DNA of 64,000 nucleotides. Source: Pseudomonas putida. GTDB taxonomy: Bacteria; Pseudomonadota; Gammaproteobacteria; Pseudomonadales; Pseudomonadaceae. The notes under the pieces are model-generated. The model ran no database searches and was not told the origin of the DNA. It saw nothing but the letters and a program-made list of their open reading frames with translations. The stretch lies in the NCBI GenBank assembly GCA_041071465.1, contig CP163498.1:3552001-3616000 (forward strand). The letters are read 5' to 3'. Shown here piece after piece: positions 25,909 to 33,409 of the stretch. The position numbers and the translations under genes are program-made. Positions within the stretch are counted from its first letter, which is position 1. Each line of letters starts with the position of its first letter.

Positions 25909-28462
25909 ATGAAGGCAACAGTGAGCAGCGGGCAACGAGAGCGACTGGTCATCGTCGGCAACGGCATGGTCGGCCACCATTGCGTCGAACAACTGGTCAG
26001 CCGTGGCGCCCTGCAGCGCTTCGAGGTGCGGGTGTTCGGCGAAGAGCGCCAACGCGCCTACGACCGCGTGCACCTGTCCGAATACTTCGGTGGCAGTTGT
26101 GCCGAAACCCTGGCCCTGTGCGAGCACGATTTCTACAACGCCAACGGCGTGCACCTGCACCTGGGTGAGGCTGTGCTGGAGATCGACCGCGAGCGCTGCG
26201 AGGTGGTCACCGCCGAGGGCCGATACGGCTACGAGCAACTGGTGCTGGCCACCGGTTCCTACCCCTTCGTACCGCCGATCGAAGGCTCCAGCGGCAATGC
26301 CCGGCTGGTGTACCGCACCCTGGACGACCTTGATGGCATTCGCGCTGCCGCAGCCGGTGCGCGTCGTGGCGTGGTGGTCGGTGGCGGCCTGCTTGGCCTG
26401 GAAGCCGCCAACGCCCTCAAGTCGCTGGGCCTGGAGGCCCACGTCGTTGAATTCGCTCCACGGCTTATGCCGGTGCAGTTGGACGGTGAGGGCGGTGCCG
26501 CGCTTAAAGCGCAGATCGAGGCGCTGGGCGTGGGGGTGCACCTGTCACGTGCCACCCAGTCGATCAACGACGGTGAAAGCTACCGCTATCGCATGAACTT
26601 CGACGGCGGCGAGCACCTGGAAACCGACCTGGTCGTGTTCTCCGCTGGTATCCGCCCACAGGATGCCTTGGGCAGAGCCTGCGGCCTGGAGATCGCCGCG
26701 CGCGGCGGTGTGGTGATCGACAATCACTGCCGCAGCAGCGACCCACGCATCTTTGCCATTGGAGAGTGCGCCTCGTGGAACGGCAGCGTTTTCGGCCTGG
26801 TTGCCCCAGGCTACGGCATGGCCCGCAACCTGGCGGCGTTGCTGATGGGGGAGGCGGCGGTCGCGTTCACCGGCGCCGACATGTCGACCAAGCTCAAGTT
26901 GTTGGGTGTGGATGTCGGCTCGATCGGTGATGCCCACGGCGCCACCCCTGGCGCGCGCAGCTACCGCTTCATCGACGAGGCCAACAGCGCCTACCGCCGG
27001 CTGGTGGTGGACGCCAGCGGCAAGCATGTGCTCGGCGCGGTGCTGGTGGGCGACAACAGCTATTACGACACCCTGCTGCAATACGCCCAGAACGGCATTG
27101 CCTTGCCGGCCGACCCGGCAGCGCTGATCTTGCCGCAAGGCGGTGGCGCACCGGCCTTGGGCGCTGACGCATTGCCCGACCGCGCGACCATCTGCTCCTG
27201 CCACAACGTCAGCAAGGGCGCGGTGTGCGCGGCCATCGACAGCGGTTGCAGCGATCTTGCGGCGGTCAAGGGCTGCACCAAGGCTGCCAGTGGTTGCGGT
27301 GGTTGCGCGGCCCTGCTCAAGCAGGTGTTCGAGCATGAATTGACCGCCCGCGGCGTGGCGGTGGACAAGAGCCTGTGCGAGCACTTCGCCTACACCCGTC
27401 AGGAACTCTACGGGCTGGTGCGGGTTGAGGGTATTCGCACCTTCGGCGAACTGCTCGAACGCCACGGCAAAGGCCACGTTGGCTGTGACATCTGCAAGCC
27501 GGCGGTGGGCAATATTCTCGCCTCGTGCTGGAACCAGCCGATCATGGACCCGGCGCTGGTGCCGCTGCAGGACACCAACGACACCTTCATGGCCAACATG
27601 CAGAAAAACGGCACCTACTCGGTGGTGCCGCGCATACCGGGGGGGGGAAATTACCCCCGACAAGCTCATCGTCATTGGCCAGGTGGCCAAGAAGTACGAT
27701 TTGTACACCAAAATCACCGGCGGCCAGCGCATCGACCTGTTCGGTGCCCAGTTGCATGAACTTCCGCTGATCTGGGGCGAGCTGATCGAAGCCGGCTTCG
27801 AAACCGGCCACGCCTACGGCAAATCGACCCGCACGGTGAAATCGTGCGTGGGCAGCACCTGGTGCCGTTACGGCGTGCAGGACAGTGTCGGCATGGCCCT
27901 GCGCCTGGAGGACCGCTACAAAGGCCTGCGCAGCCCGCACAAGCTCAAGTTCGCCGTGTCCGGCTGCACCCGCGAATGTGCCGAGGCGCAGAGCAAGGAC
28001 ATCGGCGTGATCGCCACTGACAAGGGCTGGAATCTGTACGTGTGCGGCAACGGCGGCATGCGCCCACGGCATGCTGAACTGTTCGCCACCGACCTGGACG
28101 ACGAAACCCTGGTACGCCTGATCGACCGCGTGCTGATGTTCTACATCCGTACCGCCGACAAGCTGCAGCGCACCTCGGTTTGGCGCGAGAGCCTGGACGG
28201 TGGGCTGGACTACCTGAAGCAGGTGATCATCGACGACAGCCTGGGCTTGGCCAGCGAGCTGGAAGCGCAGATGCAGCATGTGGTCGACCAGTACGAATGC
28301 GAATGGGCCAACGCCCTCAACGACCCGGAGAAGCTCAAGCGCTTCCGCACCTTCGTCAATGACCGGCGTGCCGACCCGGACATGCACTTCGTGCGCGAAC
28401 GCGAACAACGCCGGCCTGCTGCGCCGCTGCACCTGATTCCAACTGTCGAGGAGGCTGTCTGA
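25909..28462 (+). CDS. nirB: Nitrite reductase [NAD(P)H] large subunit NirB (frameshifted)
   Basis: About 850 residues when repaired. Cytoplasmic assimilatory siroheme nitrite reductase, nitrite to ammonium. In order: an FAD/NAD(P)-binding reductase (IVGNGMVGHHCVEQL, FAIGECASW); a BFD-type [2Fe-2S] region (CSCHNVSKG, GCTKAASGCGGCAALL); then the ferredoxin-like and siroheme/[4Fe-4S] domains with CVGSTWCRYGVQD and SGCTRECAEAQ. The frame changes at a nine-G run (27639-27647) where eight G would give RIPGGEITPDKLIVIGQVAK. Start at the ATG 25909 with GAGGA upstream, directly after the leader terminator. nirD follows with its ATG overlapping the stop. Confidence 0.93.
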
Positions 28463-28824
28463 TGAACCTGTCCAATGCTGCTGTGAAAACCCAAGCGACC
28501 TGGCAGGTGGTGTGCCGGGTGCAAGACCTGGTAGCCGAGTCCGGGGTGGTCGTGTGGCTGGATGGCACCCAGGTGGCGCTGTTCTACCTGCCGGGGCAGG
28601 CCCAGCCGCTGTATGCCGTGGACAACCGCGACCCGCGTTCCGGCGCCAACATCATCGGCCGTGGGTTGGTAGGCAGTGTGCAGGGTGAGTTGGTGGTGGC
28701 GGCGCCGTTGTACAAGCAGCATTTCAGCCTGCAGAGCGGCGAGTGCCTGGAGGATGCCGGGCAACAGCTTCGGGTGTGGTCGGTGCGATTCAATGGCGAG
28801 GCGGTGGAGTTGGCGGTGGCCTGA
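28462..28824 (+). CDS. nirD: Nitrite reductase small subunit NirD
   Basis: A 120-residue NirD with a Rieske-like beta fold. The Cys/His cluster ligands are absent, as is usual in this branch, so it is structural rather than an electron carrier. Typical phrases are VWLDGTQVALFYLP, AVDNRDPRSGANIIGRG and APLYKQHFSLQSGECLED. Its ATG overlaps the nirB stop in TGATG, indicating translational coupling. No siroheme synthase gene follows in this operon. Confidence 0.93.
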   Translation: MNLSNAAVKTQATWQVVCRVQDLVAESGVVVWLDGTQVALFYLPGQAQPLYAVDNRDPRSGANIIGRGLVGSVQGELVVAAPLYKQHFSLQSGECLEDAGQQLRVWSVRFNGEAVELAVA

Positions 28825-28864
28825 TGTTCAGCTGCTGCTTGCGGCGATGCGTTAAGCTTGCCGC

Positions 28865-29797
28865 ATGAACCTCGATACCCGCATTAAATACCGCCACCTG
28901 CTGTGCTTCCTGGAGATTGCCCGGCAGGGCAGCCTGGCCAGGGCTGCCGACGTGCTTGCGATCAGCCAGCCGGCCATCTCCAAAACCCTCAAGGAACTTG
29001 AAGACCTGTTGGAGGCGCGCTTGTTCGCGCGCAGCCGTCAGGGTGTCGAGCTGACCCCCGCCGGGACGCGCTTCATGCGTTATGCCGGGCCCAGCGTGCA
29101 GGCCCTGCGCGATGGTGTCAGCAGTTTGCGTGGCGAAGCGCGGGCGCCGTCACAGGTGCGTATAGGCGTGCTGTCCACGGTCGAGGGCCTGCTCATGCCC
29201 GAGGTGTTGTGCCGCCTGCACCAGCGCCATGACGCGCTGGTGATCAGTGTGGTCACCGGGGTCAGTGCTCAGCTGCTCGGCCAACTGCACCTGGGCGAAC
29301 TGGAGCTTGTGGTCGGGCGCATGACCGACAGCCCGCAGATCCAGGGCCTGTCGTTCGAGCACCTGTACAGCGAATCGATGAGCCTGGTGGTACGCCCCGG
29401 TCACCCGCTGCTGGCCAGCGCGCCGGTGGAGCGAGCCCAGGTGGGGCGTTACCCGTTGGTGCTGCCACCGGCGGGCACCACCATCCGCCAGCATGCCGAC
29501 AGCCTGTTTGTGCAATGCGGTATCCAGATGCCGGCGCAGCGCCTGGAAACCTTGTCGCTGGCCCTGAGCCGGCGTTACCTGCTGGGCAGTGATGGACTGT
29601 GGGTGGCGCCCCGCGACGCGGTCTTGCTGGACCTGCGCCATGGCGAGTTGGTCGAGCTCGACCTGGGCGTGCGCGAGCCGGGCGGTTCGGTCGGCATCTG
29701 CCGTAACGCCGCCCTGCCGCAAAGCTTGCCGGGGCAATGGGTGTGCGAGGTACTGCGTGAGGTGGCAGGGGAGTATCGCGAGGGTCAATACCCCTGA
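28865..29797 (+). CDS. LysR family regulator, PcaQ-like
   Basis: A 310-residue LysR regulator. The N-terminus (RIKYRHLLCFLEIARQGSLA, RAADVLAISQPAISKTLKEL, LFARSRQGVELT) resembles PcaQ, the activator of protocatechuate genes, but no pca genes are near. It is followed by the effector-binding domain (about 90-300). It starts 40 bases after nirD on the same strand, and read-through is possible. The PcaQ name is a family resemblance only. Confidence 0.85.
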   Translation: MNLDTRIKYRHLLCFLEIARQGSLARAADVLAISQPAISKTLKELEDLLEARLFARSRQGVELTPAGTRFMRYAGPSVQALRDGVSSLRGEARAPSQVRIGVLSTVEGLLMPEVLCRLHQRHDALVISVVTGVSAQLLGQLHLGELELVVGRMTDSPQIQGLSFEHLYSESMSLVVRPGHPLLASAPVERAQVGRYPLVLPPAGTTIRQHADSLFVQCGIQMPAQRLETLSLALSRRYLLGSDGLWVAPRDAVLLDLRHGELVELDLGVREPGGSVGICRNAALPQSLPGQWVCEVLREVAGEYREGQYP

Positions 29798-30026
29798 TTG
29801 CAGGCTTTTCAGAATCCAGCGAAATAAATCCCTGGTTGGACCGCGCAAAAACGGCACAACGGGTCAATACTGGCCAATGGCTGCAAACGCTCACATTAAT
29901 AAGCGTTTAACAACTGAACTTCCTTACTAAAACCCGCTCCTATGCCGGTAGCCATTGGTCATGGCCGCCTGCTAAGCTCGCGGCTTTACCCTGATTGCCC
30001 TTATGGCGCATGAACAAGGAAATAGC

Positions 30027-30791
30027 ATGAAACAGCATCGTTTGGCGGCTGCGGTTGCCCTGGTAGGCCTGGTACTGGCTGGCTGTGACCAACAGGCCAG
30101 CAGCCCCGAGCTGAAGACTCCGGCGCAGAAAGCCTCCTACGGTATCGGCCTGAACATGGGCAAGAGCCTGGCTCAGGAAGGCATGGAAGACCTTGATTCC
30201 AAAGCAGTCGCCCTCGGCATCGAAGACGCCGTCAGCAAGAAAGAGCAGCGCATCAAGGATGAAGAGCTGGTAGAAGCGTTCACCGCATTGCAGAAGCGCG
30301 CCGAAGAGCGCCTGGCCAAGGCCAGCGAAGAAGCCGCCTCCGCCGGCAAGAAATTCCTCGAAGAAAACGCCAAGAAGCCAGGCGTGGTCACCACCGCTTC
30401 GGGCCTGCAGTACGAAGTGGTCAAGAAGGCCGACGGCCCGCAGCCTAAGCCGACTGACGTGGTCACTGTCCACTACGAAGGCAAGCTGATCGATGGCAAG
30501 GTATTCGACAGCTCCGTAGAGCGTGGCAGCCCGATCGACCTGCCGGTCAGCGGCGTGATCCCAGGTTGGGTCGAAGGCCTGCAGCTGATGCACGTTGGCG
30601 AGAAATACAAGCTGTTCATTCCGGCTGAACTGGCCTACGGCGCACAAAGCCCGAGCCCGTTGATCCCTGCCAACTCGGTACTGGTGTTCGACCTGGAACT
30701 GATCGCCATCAAGGACCCGGCCCAGCTGCAAGGTGCCGAGCCTGAAGGTGAGGCCCCGGCCGAAGCGCCTACGGAAGCACCTGCCAAGTAA
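30027..30791 (+). CDS. FKBP-type peptidyl-prolyl isomerase lipoprotein (Mip/FklB-like)
   Basis: A 254-residue lipoprotein: signal peptide ending in the lipobox LVLAGC, an N-terminal helical dimerisation domain (KASYGIGLNMGKSLAQEGME ... about 35-115), then an FKBP domain (about 125-230) with VTVHYEGKLIDGKVFDSS, PGWVEGL and FIPAELAYG. The Glu/Pro/Ala-rich tail is low complexity. Likely a periplasmic folding helper attached to the outer membrane. The ATG at 30027 gives the proper signal peptide; an in-frame start eight codons earlier does not improve it. Confidence 0.92.
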   Translation: MKQHRLAAAVALVGLVLAGCDQQASSPELKTPAQKASYGIGLNMGKSLAQEGMEDLDSKAVALGIEDAVSKKEQRIKDEELVEAFTALQKRAEERLAKASEEAASAGKKFLEENAKKPGVVTTASGLQYEVVKKADGPQPKPTDVVTVHYEGKLIDGKVFDSSVERGSPIDLPVSGVIPGWVEGLQLMHVGEKYKLFIPAELAYGAQSPSPLIPANSVLVFDLELIAIKDPAQLQGAEPEGEAPAEAPTEAPAK

Positions 30792-30808
30792 CATTGGCTG
30801 GTAGTCGC

Positions 30809-30840
30809 AAACGCCCCGCACTGACGGGGCGTTTTCGTTT
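30809..30840 (+). terminator. Terminator after the FKBP gene
   Basis: AACGCCCCG-CACTGA-CGGGGCGTTTTCGTTT: a nine-pair stem followed by T-rich sequence, 18 bases after the stop. Confidence 0.9.
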
Positions 30841-30974
30841 GTGCCGATTGGACGAACCTGCAACAGCTGATACTGTCCGAGGAGATGAAGCGTAAAGATG
30901 TAGGACGTTTCTGACGCAAATCGTTTGCGGCTTAGCCAGCCCCGGTGTGAAACGACTGTGTAAAAAACGCCCGA

Positions 30975-31014
30975 TCTGACCGGGACCCTTGCCTGGCAGG
31001 CACCGGAGGTCAGA
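30975..31014. other. Structured intergenic element
   Basis: TCTGACC and GGTCAGA enclose a smaller TGCC-TGGCA-GGCA hairpin, giving a two-level stem-loop between the FKBP terminator and the DUF1232 gene. It may be a leader structure or part of a small RNA; there is no direct evidence of expression. Confidence 0.35.
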
Positions 31015-31031
31015 AATATCGCCCTGTTCAC

Positions 31032-31062
31032 AAGGTTATCCACAATAAATGTGGATAACCTT
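31032..31062. promoter_or_regulatory. Perfect inverted pair of DnaA-box sequences
   Basis: AAGGTTATCCACA, a five-base ATAAA spacer and its exact complement TGTGGATAACCTT form a 13-base perfect inverted repeat. Each arm contains a consensus DnaA box (TTATCCACA). It ends 17 bases before the DUF1232 start codon and could also fold into a terminator-like hairpin followed by TTTT. Confidence 0.7.
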
Positions 31063-31079
31063 TTCCTCTCGGAGGCTCC

Positions 31080-31520
31080 ATGAGCGCACCCTGGAATTTC
31101 GCCCGCTTTCTGCCATTGGCCGAGCGCCTGCTCAGCCGCGGCCGCTTGCCGGCCTTGCTGTTCGCGGTGGCGCGCAAAGGCCCGCGCCTCGGCCAGCTGC
31201 GTGAAGATGTGAAGCTGTTACAGTCGCTGTGCCTGGCCTGGTGGCGCGGCGAGTACCGCGCCATCAGCCCTGGGGCGCTGGTCACCATCGTGGCTGGCCT
31301 GCTGTATTTCGTCAGCCCCATCGATGCCATCCCCGACTGGCTGCTGGGGGTGGGTTTTCTTGATGACATCGCGGTGCTGGGCTGGGTGCTGAAAACCGTG
31401 TCCGACGAGCTGGCGCGCTTCAAAGCCTGGCGCGATAGCCAGGCGCCCGAACGGCTGCGCGTGGTCGAGCGCCTGCCAGCCACCCCGCAGGCGCTGCGGC
31501 TGGAACGCAATACGCACTAA
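31080..31520 (+). CDS. DUF1232 (YkvA-like) membrane protein
   Basis: A 146-residue protein with the DUF1232 core: LVTIVAGLLYFVSPIDAIPDWL followed by GFLDDIAVLGWVLKTV, that is, two hydrophobic helices with the conserved SPIDxIPD and DD motifs. Function is unknown. GGAGG is 4 bases before the ATG. The unusual DnaA-box palindrome immediately upstream may control it. Confidence 0.88.
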   Translation: MSAPWNFARFLPLAERLLSRGRLPALLFAVARKGPRLGQLREDVKLLQSLCLAWWRGEYRAISPGALVTIVAGLLYFVSPIDAIPDWLLGVGFLDDIAVLGWVLKTVSDELARFKAWRDSQAPERLRVVERLPATPQALRLERNTH

Positions 31521-31573
31521 GAGCGGCCTGAGCCTTCACTGCACCTCAACTGCACAGACCCCAGAGTTGGTAA

Positions 31574-31625
31574 TATAATTGGCATAAGGGTTATGCCTAC
31601 GGATTACATGCTGTAATCCTTTTTA
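31574..31625 (+). promoter_or_regulatory. Promoter with two palindromes before the XRE gene
   Basis: A perfect -10 TATAAT (31574-31579) is followed at once by GGCATAA-GGG-TTATGCC (31581-31597), which would overlap the transcription start. Then comes GGATTAC-ATGCT-GTAATCC (31601-31619) followed by TTTTT. The first fits an autoregulatory operator; the second fits an operator or a weak attenuator. Confidence 0.6.
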
Positions 31626-31637
31626 AAGGGGTTTGTA

Positions 31638-31976
31638 ATGGGTATTCAGGTCATCAGCCGGGACGGTCAGCCCGAGTACGCAGTCGTTCCCTGGGAGCAA
31701 TACCAGGCCTTGCTCAAGGCTGCGGGGCAGGCACCTGCCGAGGCGGTTGTCAGTGAAGCGCAGGTGGGGGCAGCCAGTGCGCCATTACCGGCCTTCAGCG
31801 AAGTCGCCCAGATTCGCCAGGCCAAGGGCATTGCCCCTGAGCAACTGGCGCGCAATGTCGGGGTGAGCCCGGCGTATCTGGCCATGATCGAATCGGGCGA
31901 GCGCCAACCGGATGCTGCCATCCGCCGCGCCTTGGCCTGGCATCTTGGGGTGGCTGGCTGGAGCGAGCCATCATGA
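31638..31976 (+). CDS. XRE-family HTH protein with antitoxin-like N-terminus
   Basis: A 112-residue protein in two parts. Residues 1-30 (MGIQVISRDGQPEYAVVPWE) resemble the dimerising start of Phd/YefM-type antitoxins. Residues about 52-110 are a Cro/C1 HTH (VAQIRQAKGIAPEQLARNVG, SPAYLAMIESGERQPDAAIR). AAAGGGG precedes the ATG. The last 4 bases overlap the next gene (ATGA), so the two are translationally coupled. Strong flanking palindromes suggest autoregulation. A toxin-antitoxin role is a hypothesis; a plain regulator is equally possible. Confidence 0.75.
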   Translation: MGIQVISRDGQPEYAVVPWEQYQALLKAAGQAPAEAVVSEAQVGAASAPLPAFSEVAQIRQAKGIAPEQLARNVGVSPAYLAMIESGERQPDAAIRRALAWHLGVAGWSEPS

Positions 31977-32341
31977 GCCAGGTCAGGATCAGCCGTCAGC
32001 ACTGGGATAACCTGCTGGGCGAGCTTGACCTGGCCCGTCGACAACGTCACCTGCTGACGTACCGAGCGTTGATCGAGCGCTTGCAACTACCCAGCCCGGC
32101 CATGCAGACGCTGACCGCCGCGCTGGAATACCTGGCCGTGTTGGATGCCCGTGCCGAGCAGCCCTTGCGCAGTTCGCTGGTGATCAGCCAGGGCGCCAGC
32201 CGTTTGCCGCGTACTGGCTTTTTTGAGTGTGTCGAGCGGCTGGGGCGGTTTACCGGGCCGGTCGATGGTATGGAGGCCGCTTCTTGGCATGCCTCCGAGG
32301 TGGTCCGGGTGTTCGAGTACAGCTACCCCGAGTCTGCCTGA
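31973..32341 (+). CDS. Conserved hypothetical partner of the XRE protein
   Basis: A 122-residue acidic protein of unknown function. The N-terminal half (RRQRHLLTYRALIERLQLPS) looks like a winged-helix or promoter-sensing fold. The C-terminal half has SLVISQGASRLPRTGFFECV and LGRFTGPVDGM, a pattern I have seen in uncharacterised proteobacterial proteins. Overlap with the XRE gene implies a shared function. No RelE, HipA or PIN motif is visible, so a classical toxin cannot be claimed. Confidence 0.7.
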   Translation: MSQVRISRQHWDNLLGELDLARRQRHLLTYRALIERLQLPSPAMQTLTAALEYLAVLDARAEQPLRSSLVISQGASRLPRTGFFECVERLGRFTGPVDGMEAASWHASEVVRVFEYSYPESA

Positions 32342-32370
32342 TCAGGCTTCTTCACGGGTGAATCGGTCTG

Positions 32371-33291
32371 TTAAGAGGCCGTAACAAGCAGTGCATCCCT
32401 GTGGATCAATCCGCAGGCCCTGCCGTCCGCATCCACCACCTCCAGTACATTCAGGTGCTGATGCCGTCCAAGCAGCTCCAGCAATTGCCCGATCGTGGCA
32501 TTCAAGCGCACTGTCGGTTGCTCGGCCGGCGGCAGGCTCGTCAGCGCCGGTAGTTCCCGCACCCCCAGCTCCTGCGGCCGTCCCAGCAGGTAACCCTGCA
32601 CCAGGTCTACCCCCATCTCCCTCAGCACCGCCAGTTCCTCCGCCAGCTCGATGCCTTCGGCAATCACCTGCGCCTTTGACGCCCGGGCGATCTGCAAGAT
32701 TGAGCCGACGAACTCGCGTTTGAGCGGGTCGCGGTGGATACCGTCGATGAAATGCCGGTCGATCTTCACGTATTCGGGGCGCAGCTCCGACCACAGGCGC
32801 AAGCTCGAATAGCCCGCCCCCAGGTCGTCGATGGCGATCGAAAAGCCCATATCGCGGTAATGGTGCAGGGCATTGGACAGCAGCTGGAAGTCGTCGGTGG
32901 GGGTGTGTTCGGTCAACTCGATCACGACCCGGCTGGGGGGCAGCCCGACCTGTTCGAGCAGTTTAAGGGTCAGGCCGGAGGGGTAGTGTGGCTCCAGCAG
33001 CGATTCGGGCGAGATGTTGAGAAACAGTTTGCCTTGCAGTTGCTGCTCACTGAAGCGTCGGCAGGCACTCTCCCGGCAGGCGGCCTCCAGCTCGGTCAGG
33101 CGGCCGGCCTGGCGGGCGATGGTAAACAGGTTCAGCGGCGCGTGCAGCGGGCTGTTGGAAGGGCCACGGGTCAGCGCTTCATGGCCGAACACCCGTTGCT
33201 CGCTCAGGCACATGATCGGCTGGAACAAGCTGTGGATACTGCGTTGAGCCAGGATGGCACTCAAGGCATCGAGCTGTTCGGCAACGGTCAT
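32371..33291 (-). CDS. EAL-domain c-di-GMP phosphodiesterase, C-terminally short
   Basis: A 306-residue protein: an EAL domain (about 15-250) with the active-site motif as EAL in FGHEALTRGPSN, FLNISPE, VIELTEH, AIDDLGAGYSSL, KIDRHFIDG and VIAEGIE, so it is probably catalytically active. After it only the first part of a CBS-like segment remains (NATIGQLLELLGRHQHLNVL, then GLIHRDALL). Pseudomonad relatives with this N-terminus usually continue through paired CBS and a GGDEF domain; here a stop follows and the next gene starts. Either a natural short form or a truncation. Confidence 0.85.
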   Translation of the reverse strand: MTVAEQLDALSAILAQRSIHSLFQPIMCLSEQRVFGHEALTRGPSNSPLHAPLNLFTIARQAGRLTELEAACRESACRRFSEQQLQGKLFLNISPESLLEPHYPSGLTLKLLEQVGLPPSRVVIELTEHTPTDDFQLLSNALHHYRDMGFSIAIDDLGAGYSSLRLWSELRPEYVKIDRHFIDGIHRDPLKREFVGSILQIARASKAQVIAEGIELAEELAVLREMGVDLVQGYLLGRPQELGVRELPALTSLPPAEQPTVRLNATIGQLLELLGRHQHLNVLEVVDADGRACGLIHRDALLVTAS

Positions 33292-33311
33292 GACGTAATC
33301 CTGAAAATGAA

Positions 33312-33339
33312 AGGGCCGGGCATCTGCATGCCCGGCCCT
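33312..33339 (-). terminator. Terminator downstream of prc
   Basis: AGGGCCGGGCAT-CTGC-ATGCCCGGCCCT is a 12-pair perfect stem. On the minus strand it is followed by TTCATTTT, between prc and the EAL gene. Confidence 0.85.
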
Positions 33340-33409
33340 CGTATTTCACGACAGCGCGATGACTGTTTGATGACAGGTCACATTAATTTGCCATCATTGC
33401 CGCGTTGCC

